DNA of 59,690 bases from positions 1-59,690 of the forward strand of contig JAFAZX010000061.1 of assembly GCA_019239425.1 (NCBI GenBank), read 5' to 3'. The translations under genes and the position numbers were made by a program. The DNA is from Acidobacteriota bacterium (GTDB lineage Bacteria > Acidobacteriota > Blastocatellia > Pyrinomonadales > Pyrinomonadaceae). The notes below the pieces were generated by a model. That model saw only the letters and a program-made list of their open reading frames with translations, was not told the DNA's origin and did not search any database. Of this stretch, positions 31,852 through 41,406 are shown piece by piece (positions within the stretch are counted from its first letter, which is position 1; every line of letters starts with the position of its first letter).

Positions 31852-34800
31852 ATGTACGGCCACATGGATAACAGTCCGCCTCATACGAAATCTCGTCAAC
31901 ACGTCACGCCCCGGCTCTGGATTCTGCTCACAGTGCTCTCTTCGCTCTGCCTGACTGCGCACGCTCAACGGCCCCCGCGCGCGGGCGGGCGCGAGTCGAA
32001 GAGCGAGGCGGCGGCGAGGGCGGAGGCGGAGGCGGGGCGGCTGCGCGCCGCGTGGGGGAAGGACTCGCTACGGCTTGCTGCCGACAGGTTCATGGAGGCG
32101 CGTGCGGCGTGGGGCGCGGCGGGGCAGACTGCGCGCGCCATAGACGCGCTCGGCGCCGCCGCCGAAGCCCACTTCGCACTCGGCGAATACCGGCAGGCGC
32201 TGCGTCAACTGACGGCGGCCGCCGCAGAGAGCGCGCGCCTGGGCGACCGCCGGAGGGAGAACGAAGCACTCAGTTCCGCGGGCCGCGCGCTCTCCTATCT
32301 CGGCGACAACGACCGCGCGCAGAAGTACCTGGCCGCGGCCCTCGAATACTACGAACGGCAGGGCTACGCCGGCGCGGCACCAGACGACAGGCGCCGCCTG
32401 GCCGCAGCGCTTAACAACATGGGCGAGGTCTATTACTCGAAGGGCACGCCCCTCAAAGCGCTCGGATACTTACGGCGCTCGCTCGCGCTGTGGGTGGAGG
32501 CCGGCGACTCGAAGGGCGAGGCCGCGGCCCGCCTCGACCTCGGCTACGCGTTATCCAGCCTGGGGGATCAGGACGGCGCCGCCGAGCAGTTCGCGGACTC
32601 GCTCTCGCTCGCACGCGCGGCGGGTGACCGCACGGTGGAGGCGCTCTCGCTCTCCGCGGCGGGGACAGTCCGGTCTTTGAAGGGGCAGGAGCAGCAGGCG
32701 CTCGACCTGCATCTCGAAGCATTAGACGTCGCCCGCGCGGCGGGCGACAGCCAGAGCGAGGCCGTGGCGCTCAACGGCATCGGGCAAGCGTACGAAGGCA
32801 TCGGGAAGCGGCTCATCTCGCTCGACCACTACGAACAGGCGCTGGGACTCTTCCTCGCGAACGAGAGCCTTGATTTCGCGGCCGGCACGGAGTGCCGCAT
32901 CGCCAGAATCCATCGCCTGACCGGCGAAGACCGTCAGGCGCTCGCGCACTACGGCCGCTGCGTCGAGTTGAGCCGTCGCGCGAATAAGAAGCGCACGGAG
33001 GCTTACGCGCTGACCGACATCGCCGGCGTTTACCGCGCCAGAGGCGGGCGCGGCGCGGCGCTCGGGCAGTACAAAAGGGTGCTCGAAATCTACCGCCAGA
33101 TCGGCGACCGCCGGGGCCAGGCCATCGTCTTGAACAGCATCGCCGAACTCGACTTCGAGTCGGGCGACAAGCCGGGTGCCCTGACCTTCTACCGGCGGGC
33201 GCTTCCGCTGGCGCGCGCGTCCGGCGACCGCGAGTCCGAGGGGGCCACGCTGTACGGTGCCGCGCTCGCGGCCCGTGATTCGGGCGACCTCGAAGGGGCG
33301 CTCGACTACGCCGGGCAGGCCGTCCAACTCATCGAGACCTTACGCACGTACGTCGCGGGGCCAGACCACCGCTCTTCATACTTCGCCTCCGTCCACAGGT
33401 ACTACGGCCTCTACATAGACCTCCTCATGCGCCTCGACAGGCTGCGGCCGGGCGGGCAGTATGCCGCCGCCGCGCTGCTGGCGAGCGAGCGCGCCCGCGC
33501 GCGCTCGCTCCTTGAGGTTTTCGCCGAAAACGGCGCCGACATCCGTCGCGGCGTGGCCCCCGCTCTGCTCGAACGCGAGCGCGCACTGCAACAGAGGCTA
33601 CAGGAGAAGGCGCGGCTGCAAGTGCTGCTTTCCGGAGACACGGAGGCCGAGGCCGAGGCGGCCGGGGCCGCGAGAGAGTTGCGCGAGTTGACCGCCGAAT
33701 ACCAGTTGGTCGAGTCGCAGATCAGGGAGCAGAGCCCGCGCTACGCGTCACTGACCCAGCCCAAGCCCGTCACGCTCGAAGAGATTCAAGGCGAGTTGCG
33801 CGGCGAGAACACGGCGCTGCTTGAATATTCTTTGGGTGAGGAGAAGAGCTACCTTTGGGTGGTGTCGGCGGACTCGCTCGCCGGCTACGAGCTGCCCGGC
33901 AGGGCCGTGCTCGAATCGAGTGCGCGCGAAGTCTACCGCCTGCTCACGTCTCGGCAATCCGCCGACGGGAAGATCGACGCCGCCTATCAAGCGGGCGTCG
34001 CCGCCGCGGACACGGCCTACGAGGAGAAGGCGCTCGAGCTGAGCCGGATGCTGCTCGCGCCCGCCGTACCGCAGCTCAGCGACCGGCGGCTGTTGATCGT
34101 CGCCGAGGGGGGCCTCCAGTACATCCCCTTCGACGCGCTCCCCCTGCCCGACTCGCCGCCGGGCGGAGGGCGGCCCCCCCTGGTCTCGCAGCACGAGGTC
34201 GTCAGTCTGCCTTCGATGTCCGCGCTCATCATCCTGCGGCGGGCGCGGCCGCGCGAAGAACCCGCCCCCGAGCTAGCGGCCGTCCTCGCCGACCCCGTAT
34301 ACGAAACGAGTGACCCGCGGGTGCCGCAGGTCGGGCAGGCGCTATTGGCGAGAAATCCGCAGAGCGCGCCGGAGGCTGGCGCGCCCGCACTGCGCGCGCT
34401 GCGCGAGTTCGGCCCGCGCGGGGCGGCCTCGGGCATCCCGCGTCTGCGACACACGGCGGCCGAGGCGGAGGCAATCATGTCTCTGGTGCCTTCGGGCAGC
34501 GGCATGATGGCTACGGGTTTCGAGGCCAGCCGCGAGACGGCCATCAGCCCGCGCCTCGGTCGGTATCAGATCGTCCACTTCGCCGCGCACGGGGTCGTCA
34601 ACAGCGAACACCCGGAGTTGTCCGGCCTCGTCCTCTCGCTCGTGAACAGGGAGGGAGGGCGGGCCGATGGCTTCCTGCAACTGCACGACATTTACAACCT
34701 CGACCTGCCGGCGGAGGTCGTCGTCCTGAGCGCGTGCGACACCGGGCTCGGCGAGGACGTTGCGGGCGAGGGGCTCGTCGGCCTGACGCGCGCCTTCATG

Positions 34801-35169
34801 TACGCCGGGTCGAAGAGTGTGGTGGCGAGCCTTTGGAAGGTTGACGACGCGGCCACCGCCGAGTTGATGCGCCATTTCTACGAGTCGATGTTGAAGGACG
34901 GCCTCCCCCCCGCGGCGGCGCTCCGGTCGGCCAAGGAGGCCATGCGCCGGCAAAAAAGGTGGCGCCAGCCTTATTACTGGGCGGGCTTCTTCGTGCAGGG
35001 CGAATATAGGCAGCGCATCCAGACCGGCCGCGGGCATCCCGCGGCGTACCTCGTCATCCCGCTCGCAGTCTTTCTCGGTTGTATCGGCCTCACCATTTTG
35101 CTGAGGCGTCGGAAAGGTCTCACCACCGGAGGCGGCGGCGCGCAGACCACACGGCCTCCGGGGCCGTAA
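31852..35169 (+). CDS. Exported TPR-CHAT protease with C-terminal membrane anchor
   Basis: A 1105-residue protein. A signal peptide lies at about 17-40 (RLWILLTVLSSLCLTAHAQ). Then come about ten tetratricopeptide repeats (about 60-480), an alpha-helical linker, and a CHAT protease domain (about 740-1045) with His913 (HFAAHG) and Cys962 (VVLSACDTGLGED). The region after the Cys (GLTRAFMYAGSKSVVASLW) is standard. A hydrophobic helix at 1060-1082 and a basic tail would anchor it in the inner membrane, so the protease should face the periplasm. The start could also be the second ATG at 31864; the ribosome site is weak. Next genes encode an ECF sigma factor and an anti-sigma-like protein, 28 and 56 bp apart. 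Confidence 0.87.
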   Translation: MYGHMDNSPPHTKSRQHVTPRLWILLTVLSSLCLTAHAQRPPRAGGRESKSEAAARAEAEAGRLRAAWGKDSLRLAADRFMEARAAWGAAGQTARAIDALGAAAEAHFALGEYRQALRQLTAAAAESARLGDRRRENEALSSAGRALSYLGDNDRAQKYLAAALEYYERQGYAGAAPDDRRRLAAALNNMGEVYYSKGTPLKALGYLRRSLALWVEAGDSKGEAAARLDLGYALSSLGDQDGAAEQFADSLSLARAAGDRTVEALSLSAAGTVRSLKGQEQQALDLHLEALDVARAAGDSQSEAVALNGIGQAYEGIGKRLISLDHYEQALGLFLANESLDFAAGTECRIARIHRLTGEDRQALAHYGRCVELSRRANKKRTEAYALTDIAGVYRARGGRGAALGQYKRVLEIYRQIGDRRGQAIVLNSIAELDFESGDKPGALTFYRRALPLARASGDRESEGATLYGAALAARDSGDLEGALDYAGQAVQLIETLRTYVAGPDHRSSYFASVHRYYGLYIDLLMRLDRLRPGGQYAAAALLASERARARSLLEVFAENGADIRRGVAPALLERERALQQRLQEKARLQVLLSGDTEAEAEAAGAARELRELTAEYQLVESQIREQSPRYASLTQPKPVTLEEIQGELRGENTALLEYSLGEEKSYLWVVSADSLAGYELPGRAVLESSAREVYRLLTSRQSADGKIDAAYQAGVAAADTAYEEKALELSRMLLAPAVPQLSDRRLLIVAEGGLQYIPFDALPLPDSPPGGGRPPLVSQHEVVSLPSMSALIILRRARPREEPAPELAAVLADPVYETSDPRVPQVGQALLARNPQSAPEAGAPALRALREFGPRGAASGIPRLRHTAAEAEAIMSLVPSGSGMMATGFEASRETAISPRLGRYQIVHFAAHGVVNSEHPELSGLVLSLVNREGGRADGFLQLHDIYNLDLPAEVVVLSACDTGLGEDVAGEGLVGLTRAFMYAGSKSVVASLWKVDDAATAELMRHFYESMLKDGLPPAAALRSAKEAMRRQKRWRQPYYWAGFFVQGEYRQRIQTGRGHPAAYLVIPLAVFLGCIGLTILLRRRKGLTTGGGGAQTTRPPGP

Positions 35170-35197
35170 TGTCGGCGGGCCGCCCGCGAACGTTGAA

Positions 35198-35785
35198 ATG
35201 CCCAAACGACAGCCCATGACGCAGGACGAATTCGACCGGCTCCTCGCGTGGCTCGACGAAGACCCCGAAGAGGCCGGGAGAAAATACGAAGACATTCGCC
35301 AGAGTCTGGTCAAACTCTTCACCTGGCGGGGCTGTCTGGACGCCGAGGGCCTGGCCGACGAGGTCTTCGACCGCGCCGCCGCGCGCCTGAGCACGCTGGG
35401 CAGTGACTATGTCGGCGACCCGGCCCACTACTGCTATGGTATCGCTAAAAATCTTTTCCACGAGTGCCGCAGGAACATGAAGGCGCAGGCGTCTCTGGAT
35501 GAGGTCGCCGGTTTGACCGCGCCCACCCCCGAAGTTACGGAAGACGACTCGGACCTGGAACACGAGTGCCTGGGGCTGTGCGTCGGGAAGTTGGATGCGG
35601 GGAGTCGGGAGTTGATTCTGGCCTACTACGCGCTGGAGGGGCGCGACAAGATCGAGGCGCGCAAGGCGCTGGCGCAGCGCTTCGGCATTTCGATCAACAA
35701 CCTGCGTGTCAGGCTTTATCGCATCCGTGCCGGTTTGGAAAAGTGCATCAGAGAATGCGCGGAAAAGGCTCCCGGCGTGAAATGA
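35198..35785 (+). CDS. ECF-type RNA polymerase sigma factor
   Basis: A 195-residue sigma-70 family protein of the extracytoplasmic-function type. Region 2 lies at about 20-100 (LVKLFTWRGCLDAEGLADEVFDRA, then YCYGIAKNLFHECRR), and region 4 at about 125-185, with the HTH ARKALAQRFGISINNLRVRLYRIR. No region 3 domain. It directs RNA polymerase to a private set of promoters, unknown here. It sits between the TPR-CHAT gene (28 bp) and the gene for a membrane protein that is likely its anti-sigma factor. The three probably form one operon. Confidence 0.85.
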   Translation: MPKRQPMTQDEFDRLLAWLDEDPEEAGRKYEDIRQSLVKLFTWRGCLDAEGLADEVFDRAAARLSTLGSDYVGDPAHYCYGIAKNLFHECRRNMKAQASLDEVAGLTAPTPEVTEDDSDLEHECLGLCVGKLDAGSRELILAYYALEGRDKIEARKALAQRFGISINNLRVRLYRIRAGLEKCIRECAEKAPGVK

Positions 35786-35841
35786 ATTGAGAGAATATTC
35801 ATTATCGTGTGGTGCCCTGGGTCTTGAAGAGGGTAACGGCG

Positions 35842-36693
35842 ATGAAAGAAGCGAACGAAGAAGAGTCTCTGCTCCGGCGGTACCTGCTCGGCGAACTGGA
35901 CGAGGGCGATCAGGAGTCGGTCGAAGAGCGGTTCATTACCGACCGCGGCTTCAACGAGCGGGTTCTGGTCGCCGAAGACGAGCTGGTGGAGGACTACCTT
36001 TCCGGCGGGCTTTCGGAAGCCGAGAAGGCATCGTTTGTAAGACATTTCCTCTCGACGCCGAACCAGCGCCGGAAGGTCAGACTCGCGGGCGCCATCAAAA
36101 AATACATGGCGGCGGAGGTGGCCGCGTACCCTACTGAGCCGGGCGGCAACGTTCGCACGCCCGGCGCCATAGATAGCGAGCCCGCCCGCAGGCCCTTTTG
36201 GCGTAGCCCTCCGGTACTTGTGGCGGCCTCATTGGCTTTGCTTCTCGCTGTCGCCCTGGGCGTCGGCTGGCTGGTGGTGACAGAGCGACGGCGGAAAGAG
36301 CTTGCGTCCTCACGGCAGGAGCTGGAGCGGCTGAACCGACAACCCGTTTCCGACGACCCGCGCTGGGTAATCCTGACGCCACTCAACGTGCGGGGCGACA
36401 GGGAGGCGAACGTCCTACAGCGGCCCGCGGGCGGCACAGTCGTCCAGTTGTGGCTCATGTTAGTTAAGGACGAATACCAAAGCTACCAGGTGATTCTCCA
36501 GAAGGATGGCGACGCGGAGCAGCTCCTCGTCGGCGGCCTCCGGGCCGAGACCACTCCGCACGGCAGGGCAATTCCCCTCAGGGTGCCGGCTCAAATCCTT
36601 CCCCCCGGCACCTTCGTCCTCAAACTGAACGGCGTCAGCGAAGGTGACCGCGTCGAAGAGGTCGGCGAATACAACTTTCGTGTGACGCGTTAG
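35842..36693 (+). CDS. Membrane protein, putative anti-sigma factor
   Basis: A protein of 283 residues. The N-terminal cytoplasmic part (1-90) is acidic and helical (LLRRYLLGELDEGDQESVEERF, EDELVEDYLSGGLSEAEK), as in many membrane anti-sigma factors, but lacks the HxxxCxxC zinc motif. One membrane helix lies at 124-146, and the C-terminal domain (about 170-283) is beta-rich and would lie in the periplasm. The ATG at 35842 is chosen for its GAGGG and its fit; the frame is open to 35809. It follows the ECF sigma gene by 56 bp. Role inferred from position and layout. Confidence 0.65.
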   Translation: MKEANEEESLLRRYLLGELDEGDQESVEERFITDRGFNERVLVAEDELVEDYLSGGLSEAEKASFVRHFLSTPNQRRKVRLAGAIKKYMAAEVAAYPTEPGGNVRTPGAIDSEPARRPFWRSPPVLVAASLALLLAVALGVGWLVVTERRRKELASSRQELERLNRQPVSDDPRWVILTPLNVRGDREANVLQRPAGGTVVQLWLMLVKDEYQSYQVILQKDGDAEQLLVGGLRAETTPHGRAIPLRVPAQILPPGTFVLKLNGVSEGDRVEEVGEYNFRVTR

Positions 36694-36734
36694 TAGTCAC
36701 GCGCTCCGCATGACTTTAGGCGTGGCGGCCTTCC

Positions 36735-36760
36735 CGGCGAACGGGCGTGCCCCGTTGCCG
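36735..36760. terminator. Weak hairpin after the anti-sigma gene
   Basis: CGGC-G-AACGGG, loop CGTGC, CCCGTT-GCCG: a 10-bp stem with one bulged base, 42 bp past the stop. It may end the plus-strand operon before the convergent lipoprotein gene. Confidence 0.4.
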
Positions 36761-36864
36761 CTTTGAGATTGAAGTACCGACTTGACCAAATTATCCCTTC
36801 GCTAAATGGGATCACCTGCAATGTACCGGGTGGAGCGTAAGGAAGGCTGTGTCTTGAATGCCGC

Positions 36865-38463
36865 CTACTCGCTTCGCTGTCGTAATCCGGTGAGGGATGC
36901 GGCCCCGGCTGCGTCTTCGAGCGTGAAGTCAACCTCCTCGCCGGCCTCGACCGAATTCAGAAGCGACGCGTCTTTGACGCGGTAGTCCATCGTCATCGCC
37001 TCCATGTAGCCTTCGATCTTCTCGTGGCTAATGCTGACGGTCTGCTTCTCAAGGTTCACGGCCTTGACGACGCCCCGACCGTGGTAGACGCCGGCCGAAG
37101 GCTCCGCTCCGACCCCCGATCCCGCGCCGGCGTCGGTGCGCGCGAGCCAGACGGAGTGGCCGCCGGAACCCCCGCCGATGTACGCGACGAAGAGCCGGCC
37201 GGTCGTCTCCACCGCCACCGGGAGCGCCCCCCCGCCCGTCACGACAGAAGGCTCCGATGGATGGTCGTCGCCGCTGAACCCGACCGACATGGTAACGGGG
37301 GTGTCTCCGTCGCTCCCTTCCCACACGGCCTTGAAGCCGCCGCCCTCGCCTTTCAGCAGAGTGGGCGTGCCGCGCCCCCCGGCCTCGGCGAGCGCCACGC
37401 GCGGCGAGAAGCTCTGCCCGCCGTCCTTCGACTCCGCCCAGTAGAGTCCGGGCCTGCCCGCCTCGCCCGCCGTGTACCACAGCACTCGCACAGAACCGTC
37501 CGCGCCGGCCGAGAGCGCAGCCCCGGAGACCGGGCAACCCTGCAACTCCCAACGGTCGTCGCTGACGATTGCCGCCGGCGAGAAGGTCTGCCCGCCGTCC
37601 GTCGTCGAGGCGACGGCGATGTGACGGAAGTTGCCGGGGAGCACCTGCCGCCATGCCGCGTAGACGCGCCCGTCCTCGCCGACGGCCAGAGAGGTCTTAC
37701 AGCACGGGCAGACTTCGCCCGCCACCCGCAGGTTCTTCGAGAAGGTACGCCCGCCGTCGGCCGAGGAGGCGAAGTAGACCACGCGGTTGCTCTCCGTGTG
37801 CATGTGCGAAGGAGCCTTCGACGGGTCGGCCTCCTTCGGCTCGATGTCACGCTCGTCGAGCCAAGCCATGTAGACGCGCCCGTCGCCCGAGACGGCCAGC
37901 GAGTGCATCCCGTGGACTCCCGGCTTCGCGTCGTCGTTGACCTTTGTCGGCGGGCCGAAGCTGCGCCCGCCGTCGCGCGAGGCCGAGAGGTAGAGCGTGC
38001 TCGCGTGCGGGGCCGCCTCGTCGCGCGCAGTCCAACCGACGTAGACCGCGCCGTCGGCCGCCGACGCGACCGTCGGCGGGTCGCCACGCCACGCCGTCGC
38101 TTTACCCGCGTCAGGGTTCACGCGGACGGGCGGCGCGAGCAGGCGCTCTTCGCCGTCGAAGTGCGCGAGCCAGACGTCGGCCTCCTTGCCGCGGTGCTCG
38201 ACCCAGGCCACGTAGACCGTGCCGTCGCGCCCGGCCGCGACCGAAGGCTCGGCCGCCTCCGCCCCCTCCGCGGAGACGCGCACGGCCTCGGCGGCGTTGG
38301 CCTTGCCAGTCCCGGTCGCCGTGTCCGCCGCAGATACTCCCGGCTTCTCGACTTGCGTCATCGTCCGCGTGCAACCGCTTGCCGCCAGCACCAGTGCGGC
38401 GCAGAGGGCGGCGAACGCTCCGAAGGTAACCGGCTTGCTGCTTAACACCACTTCTTTTCCCAT
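36865..38463 (-). CDS. BNR-repeat lipoprotein with C-terminal CusF-like copper-binding domain
   Basis: A 532-residue protein. The N-terminal lipoprotein signal ends in VLAASGC (lipid-modified Cys). A six-bladed propeller follows with Asp-box motifs (SRDGGRSF, SADGGRTF, TTDGGQTF, SKDGGQSF) and a PCCKT motif at about 252. The last 80 residues look like a CusF/CopK-type copper-binding domain (GRGVVKAVNLEKQTVSISHE, then MEAMTMDYRV, with the Met residues expected to bind Cu). Asp-box propellers occur in sialidases, but no sialidase catalytic set is evident. AAGGAGG precedes the ATG. It belongs to the copper region with the TonB receptor (30 bp upstream). Confidence 0.75.
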   Translation of the reverse strand: MGKEVVLSSKPVTFGAFAALCAALVLAASGCTRTMTQVEKPGVSAADTATGTGKANAAEAVRVSAEGAEAAEPSVAAGRDGTVYVAWVEHRGKEADVWLAHFDGEERLLAPPVRVNPDAGKATAWRGDPPTVASAADGAVYVGWTARDEAAPHASTLYLSASRDGGRSFGPPTKVNDDAKPGVHGMHSLAVSGDGRVYMAWLDERDIEPKEADPSKAPSHMHTESNRVVYFASSADGGRTFSKNLRVAGEVCPCCKTSLAVGEDGRVYAAWRQVLPGNFRHIAVASTTDGGQTFSPAAIVSDDRWELQGCPVSGAALSAGADGSVRVLWYTAGEAGRPGLYWAESKDGGQSFSPRVALAEAGGRGTPTLLKGEGGGFKAVWEGSDGDTPVTMSVGFSGDDHPSEPSVVTGGGALPVAVETTGRLFVAYIGGGSGGHSVWLARTDAGAGSGVGAEPSAGVYHGRGVVKAVNLEKQTVSISHEKIEGYMEAMTMDYRVKDASLLNSVEAGEEVDFTLEDAAGAASLTGLRQRSE

Positions 38464-38493
38464 ACGGAGGCCCTCCTTCGCTCACTGCGCAGG

Positions 38494-41313
38494 CTAGAAG
38501 CTGAGCCGGAACCCGAGCTGAACCTGCCGCGGGTCGAAGGCGGCGGTCGGCTGCCCGAACGTGGCTGGGGGCTGCGCGCCCGTCCCGAAGTTGTTGTTCG
38601 GCACGCTGTAGTTCGCCCGGTTGAAAAGGTTGAAGCCCTCCGCGATCAACTCAAGGCCGAGCCCCTCCGTGACGTGGAAGCGGCGCGCGAGGCGCAGGTC
38701 GAACGAGGCGAAGTCGAAGCCGCGCCCGGTGTTCCGGCCGAAGCCCCGCGGGCGGTCGTTGTTGTTCGAGTCGCCGTTGAGGTCGCTCCCGGCCAGCACG
38801 TTGAAGGGCAGGCGCGAGGCGTAGGTGAAGATGTAGCTCACCTCGAAGCCGCCGAGCGCCTCGCGCGCGAACCTGTTCTCGAAGGTGTTCGGCGCGTTGA
38901 GAGTCCCGCTCAACGTCAGGCGGTGGCGCTGGTCGTTGTCGGAGAGGGCCTTCTCGCCGCGCAGGTTGAAGTTGTCTTGCGGCGTCGAGAAGAAGAAGTT
39001 GCCCGAGTCGTCAATCGCCTTCGAGAGCGTGTAGGAGGCGCGGGCGGTGGCCCAGCGCCCCTGACGTTTGTTGAACGACACGACCATCCCGTCGTAGTAG
39101 CTGTCGCCCGAAGACTCGAAGCGCGAGACGTTGCCGAAGTTCGGGTCGGGCCGGCACAGGTTCGAGTCGACCGACGCGGCGCAGCGCGGCACGTTCACGT
39201 TCCGAGAAAGAATGATGTGCGTCCCGCGCAGGTGGATGTAGCCGACCGAGACGGATGAATCCCACGGCAGCTCTCGCTCGATCTGTAGGCTCGCCTGCTG
39301 GCTCGAGCTGTTCTCTATTCGCGGGTCGATGCGCGTGACGCCCGGCTTCGTCGTCAAGACCGAAGGCTGCGCGCTTAGAATATTCGGGAAGACGGGCGCG
39401 CCCGGACTCGTGCGCGAGAGGATGGCGACGACGTACTTCGAGCCGTCGCGCTGCAGGGCGTTCGAGGTGGCGCGCGTAGGGATGCGGTCGTAGTAGAGGC
39501 CGAGGCTTCCGCGGACGACCGTCTTCTCGTTCGGCGAGTAGGCGAAGCCGAAGCGCGGCGCGACGTTGTCCGTGTCGGTCTCGATGGGGTCGGGCAGGAA
39601 CTGGAGGTCGTAGCGCACGCCGACGTTGAGCGTCAGGTCACGTCGCACCTTCCACTCGTCCCTCGCGAAGAATCCGACGTTCGGATTCTTCTGCGCCTGC
39701 GACGGCGCGCCGAACGCCTGCTGGAACTGGCTGTAGTTTCCGCCCAGGAAGTTCGAAAGGTTCGTGAACGTGTAGACGCCTTGCAGCGCGCCGGGGAACT
39801 CGATGTTCAAATCGTTGTAGAGGTATTCCCCGCCGAACTTGAGCGAGTGGTCGCCGCGCAGGACGCTGAAGTTGTCGGTGAGTTGGTAGAGGTCGACGTC
39901 GCGCGCGGTCGGCGAGCTCGTCGCCGTGCCGAAGCTCGCCACGCCCGCGATGTTGACGGCCGGGCCTGTCCGGTCAATCGCGGGCGCGTCGAGGCGGCTG
40001 CGCCGGAACTGGAAGCGCAGCTCGTTGAGCGAGCGCGAGCCGACGACCGTGACGTTCTGAAGGTTGGCCGTGTGATCCTGGTTGTCGAGGTTCGTCCCGC
40101 GGCTGACCGAGTTCAGCCCGCCGACCGTGCGCGCGTTGACGGCGTCGATGTCGTAGGAGTTGTAGGTGGCGGTGAAGGAGTTTCTTCTGCCGAGCTGGTG
40201 GTCTACGCGCGCGAAGAGGTTCGTCGTGTCGTAGCCGCCGGGGACGAGGCCGGTCTGGAGAAGCGGGCCGCCGTAGCCGACCGCCTTGAGTCGGTTGTTG
40301 ATGACGGTGACGTTGGCCGGCGCGATGGTGATGACGTTCGAGTCGTTGCGGCGCGTCTGCTCGACGTTGCCGAAGAAGAACGTCCGATTCCTGACGAGCG
40401 GCGCGCCGAAGCTCCCGCCGTACTGCGCCTGCGTCAGCGGGTCTCTGCCGGGCGCGAGCGGGTTGCGCGCGTCGAGGCGCTGGTTGCGCAGGAAGCCGTA
40501 AGCCTTGCCGTGGATGTCGTTGGTGCCCGACTGCGTGACGATGTTGACGAAGCCGCCCGAGGCGCGGCCGAACTCGGCGACCGCGCCGGAGGTGACGACC
40601 TGGAACTCGCGTATGACCTCCTGGCTGTAGTAAGTGCCGGCCAGCTCGACCGAGTCGTCGTTGGCGCTCGCGCCGTCCACGATGAAGCTGTTGGCGAGGT
40701 TGCGCTGCCCGGCGACGGAGATGCCGGTGCCCGGCACGGCCGAGGTCTCCGCGAAGCGCTGGACGCTGCCCGTGTTCGTGCGCGAGACGCCGGGCAGCAG
40801 CAGCGCGAGGTCGAGGAAGTTCCGGCCGTTCAAGGGCAGGCCCTCCACGTCCTTCGGTAGCACCGTCTCGGCGACCTGCGTGCGCGCCGTCTCGACCGCA
40901 GGCGCGTTCGTAGAGTCGACCTGCACGTCCGCGGTGACGCCGGCCACGGAGAGCGCGAGGGGCACGTCGAGAGTCTGCCCGACCGTCAGCGTCAGGCTTT
41001 TCGTCATGGCCGTGAAGCCCGCTTTCTCGACCTTCAGCTCATAAGCCCCGAGGGGCAGGTAGGAGAAGCGGTAGCGCCCCTCTTCGTCGGTCGCGGAGGT
41101 TTTACTCTGATTGGTCTCGGTGTGTGTGGCGGTGACCGTGACGCCGGGCAGCGCCGCGCCGTGCGCGTCGAGGACGCGCCCGCCGAGCGTGGCGGAAGTC
41201 ACCGTCTGCTGCGCGAGGGCCTGCGTCGCGCCTGCGGTCAGCATGAGCGCCGCGCCGAGCAGGGCGACGCGGAGGGCCGACACCACGGCCCCGCCTCTCT
41301 TCAGGGTTCTCAT
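38494..41313 (-). CDS. Oar-like TonB-dependent receptor
   Basis: A 939-residue outer-membrane protein. It has a signal peptide to about 35, then a carboxypeptidase-regulatory-like beta domain (GGRVLDAHGAALPGVTVTATH, about 42-125) and a plug domain (about 140-260: LPLNGRNFLDLALLLPGVS, SFIVDGASANDD, IVTQSGTNDIHG). A 22-strand barrel ends in the terminal aromatic LGFRLSF. Family members import or export large substrates with TonB energy; acidobacteria have many. No TonB gene is in the window. A motif with dyad symmetry (GTGTT...AACAC) lies 75 bp upstream of the start. The substrate is unknown; a copper or manganese link is only contextual. Confidence 0.85.
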   Translation of the reverse strand: MRTLKRGGAVVSALRVALLGAALMLTAGATQALAQQTVTSATLGGRVLDAHGAALPGVTVTATHTETNQSKTSATDEEGRYRFSYLPLGAYELKVEKAGFTAMTKSLTLTVGQTLDVPLALSVAGVTADVQVDSTNAPAVETARTQVAETVLPKDVEGLPLNGRNFLDLALLLPGVSRTNTGSVQRFAETSAVPGTGISVAGQRNLANSFIVDGASANDDSVELAGTYYSQEVIREFQVVTSGAVAEFGRASGGFVNIVTQSGTNDIHGKAYGFLRNQRLDARNPLAPGRDPLTQAQYGGSFGAPLVRNRTFFFGNVEQTRRNDSNVITIAPANVTVINNRLKAVGYGGPLLQTGLVPGGYDTTNLFARVDHQLGRRNSFTATYNSYDIDAVNARTVGGLNSVSRGTNLDNQDHTANLQNVTVVGSRSLNELRFQFRRSRLDAPAIDRTGPAVNIAGVASFGTATSSPTARDVDLYQLTDNFSVLRGDHSLKFGGEYLYNDLNIEFPGALQGVYTFTNLSNFLGGNYSQFQQAFGAPSQAQKNPNVGFFARDEWKVRRDLTLNVGVRYDLQFLPDPIETDTDNVAPRFGFAYSPNEKTVVRGSLGLYYDRIPTRATSNALQRDGSKYVVAILSRTSPGAPVFPNILSAQPSVLTTKPGVTRIDPRIENSSSQQASLQIERELPWDSSVSVGYIHLRGTHIILSRNVNVPRCAASVDSNLCRPDPNFGNVSRFESSGDSYYDGMVVSFNKRQGRWATARASYTLSKAIDDSGNFFFSTPQDNFNLRGEKALSDNDQRHRLTLSGTLNAPNTFENRFAREALGGFEVSYIFTYASRLPFNVLAGSDLNGDSNNNDRPRGFGRNTGRGFDFASFDLRLARRFHVTEGLGLELIAEGFNLFNRANYSVPNNNFGTGAQPPATFGQPTAAFDPRQVQLGFRLSF

Positions 41314-41387
41314 CGCGATCTCTCCGGGAAGGTCTTCTCACCGCCCCGACGGCCGTGTGGGCCTGCGCGTGGAAGCGGCCGCCGCGC

Positions 41388-41406
41388 GTGTTACGCGGTG
41401 AAACAC
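41388..41406. promoter_or_regulatory. Dyad motif upstream of the TonB receptor gene
   Basis: GTGTT-N9-AACAC with core ACGCGGTGA (41388-41406), read on the minus strand as CACCGCGTAA. Related cores occur at 46839, 54331 and 59345. It lies 75-93 bp before the receptor start and could be a regulator site. Confidence 0.35.

Noticed and set aside
31852..36693. Possible type III-E CRISPR (Craspase) remnant, given TPR-CHAT and an ECF sigma factor
   Set aside because: No cas7-11, Csx30-like protein or CRISPR repeat was found. The protease has a signal peptide and membrane helix, unlike Csx29. Only the analogy is kept.
36865..38463. Sialidase annotation for the Asp-box lipoprotein
   Set aside because: Asp boxes are present, but the Arg triad and Tyr/Glu pair of sialidases could not be placed, so a catalytic call is not justified.
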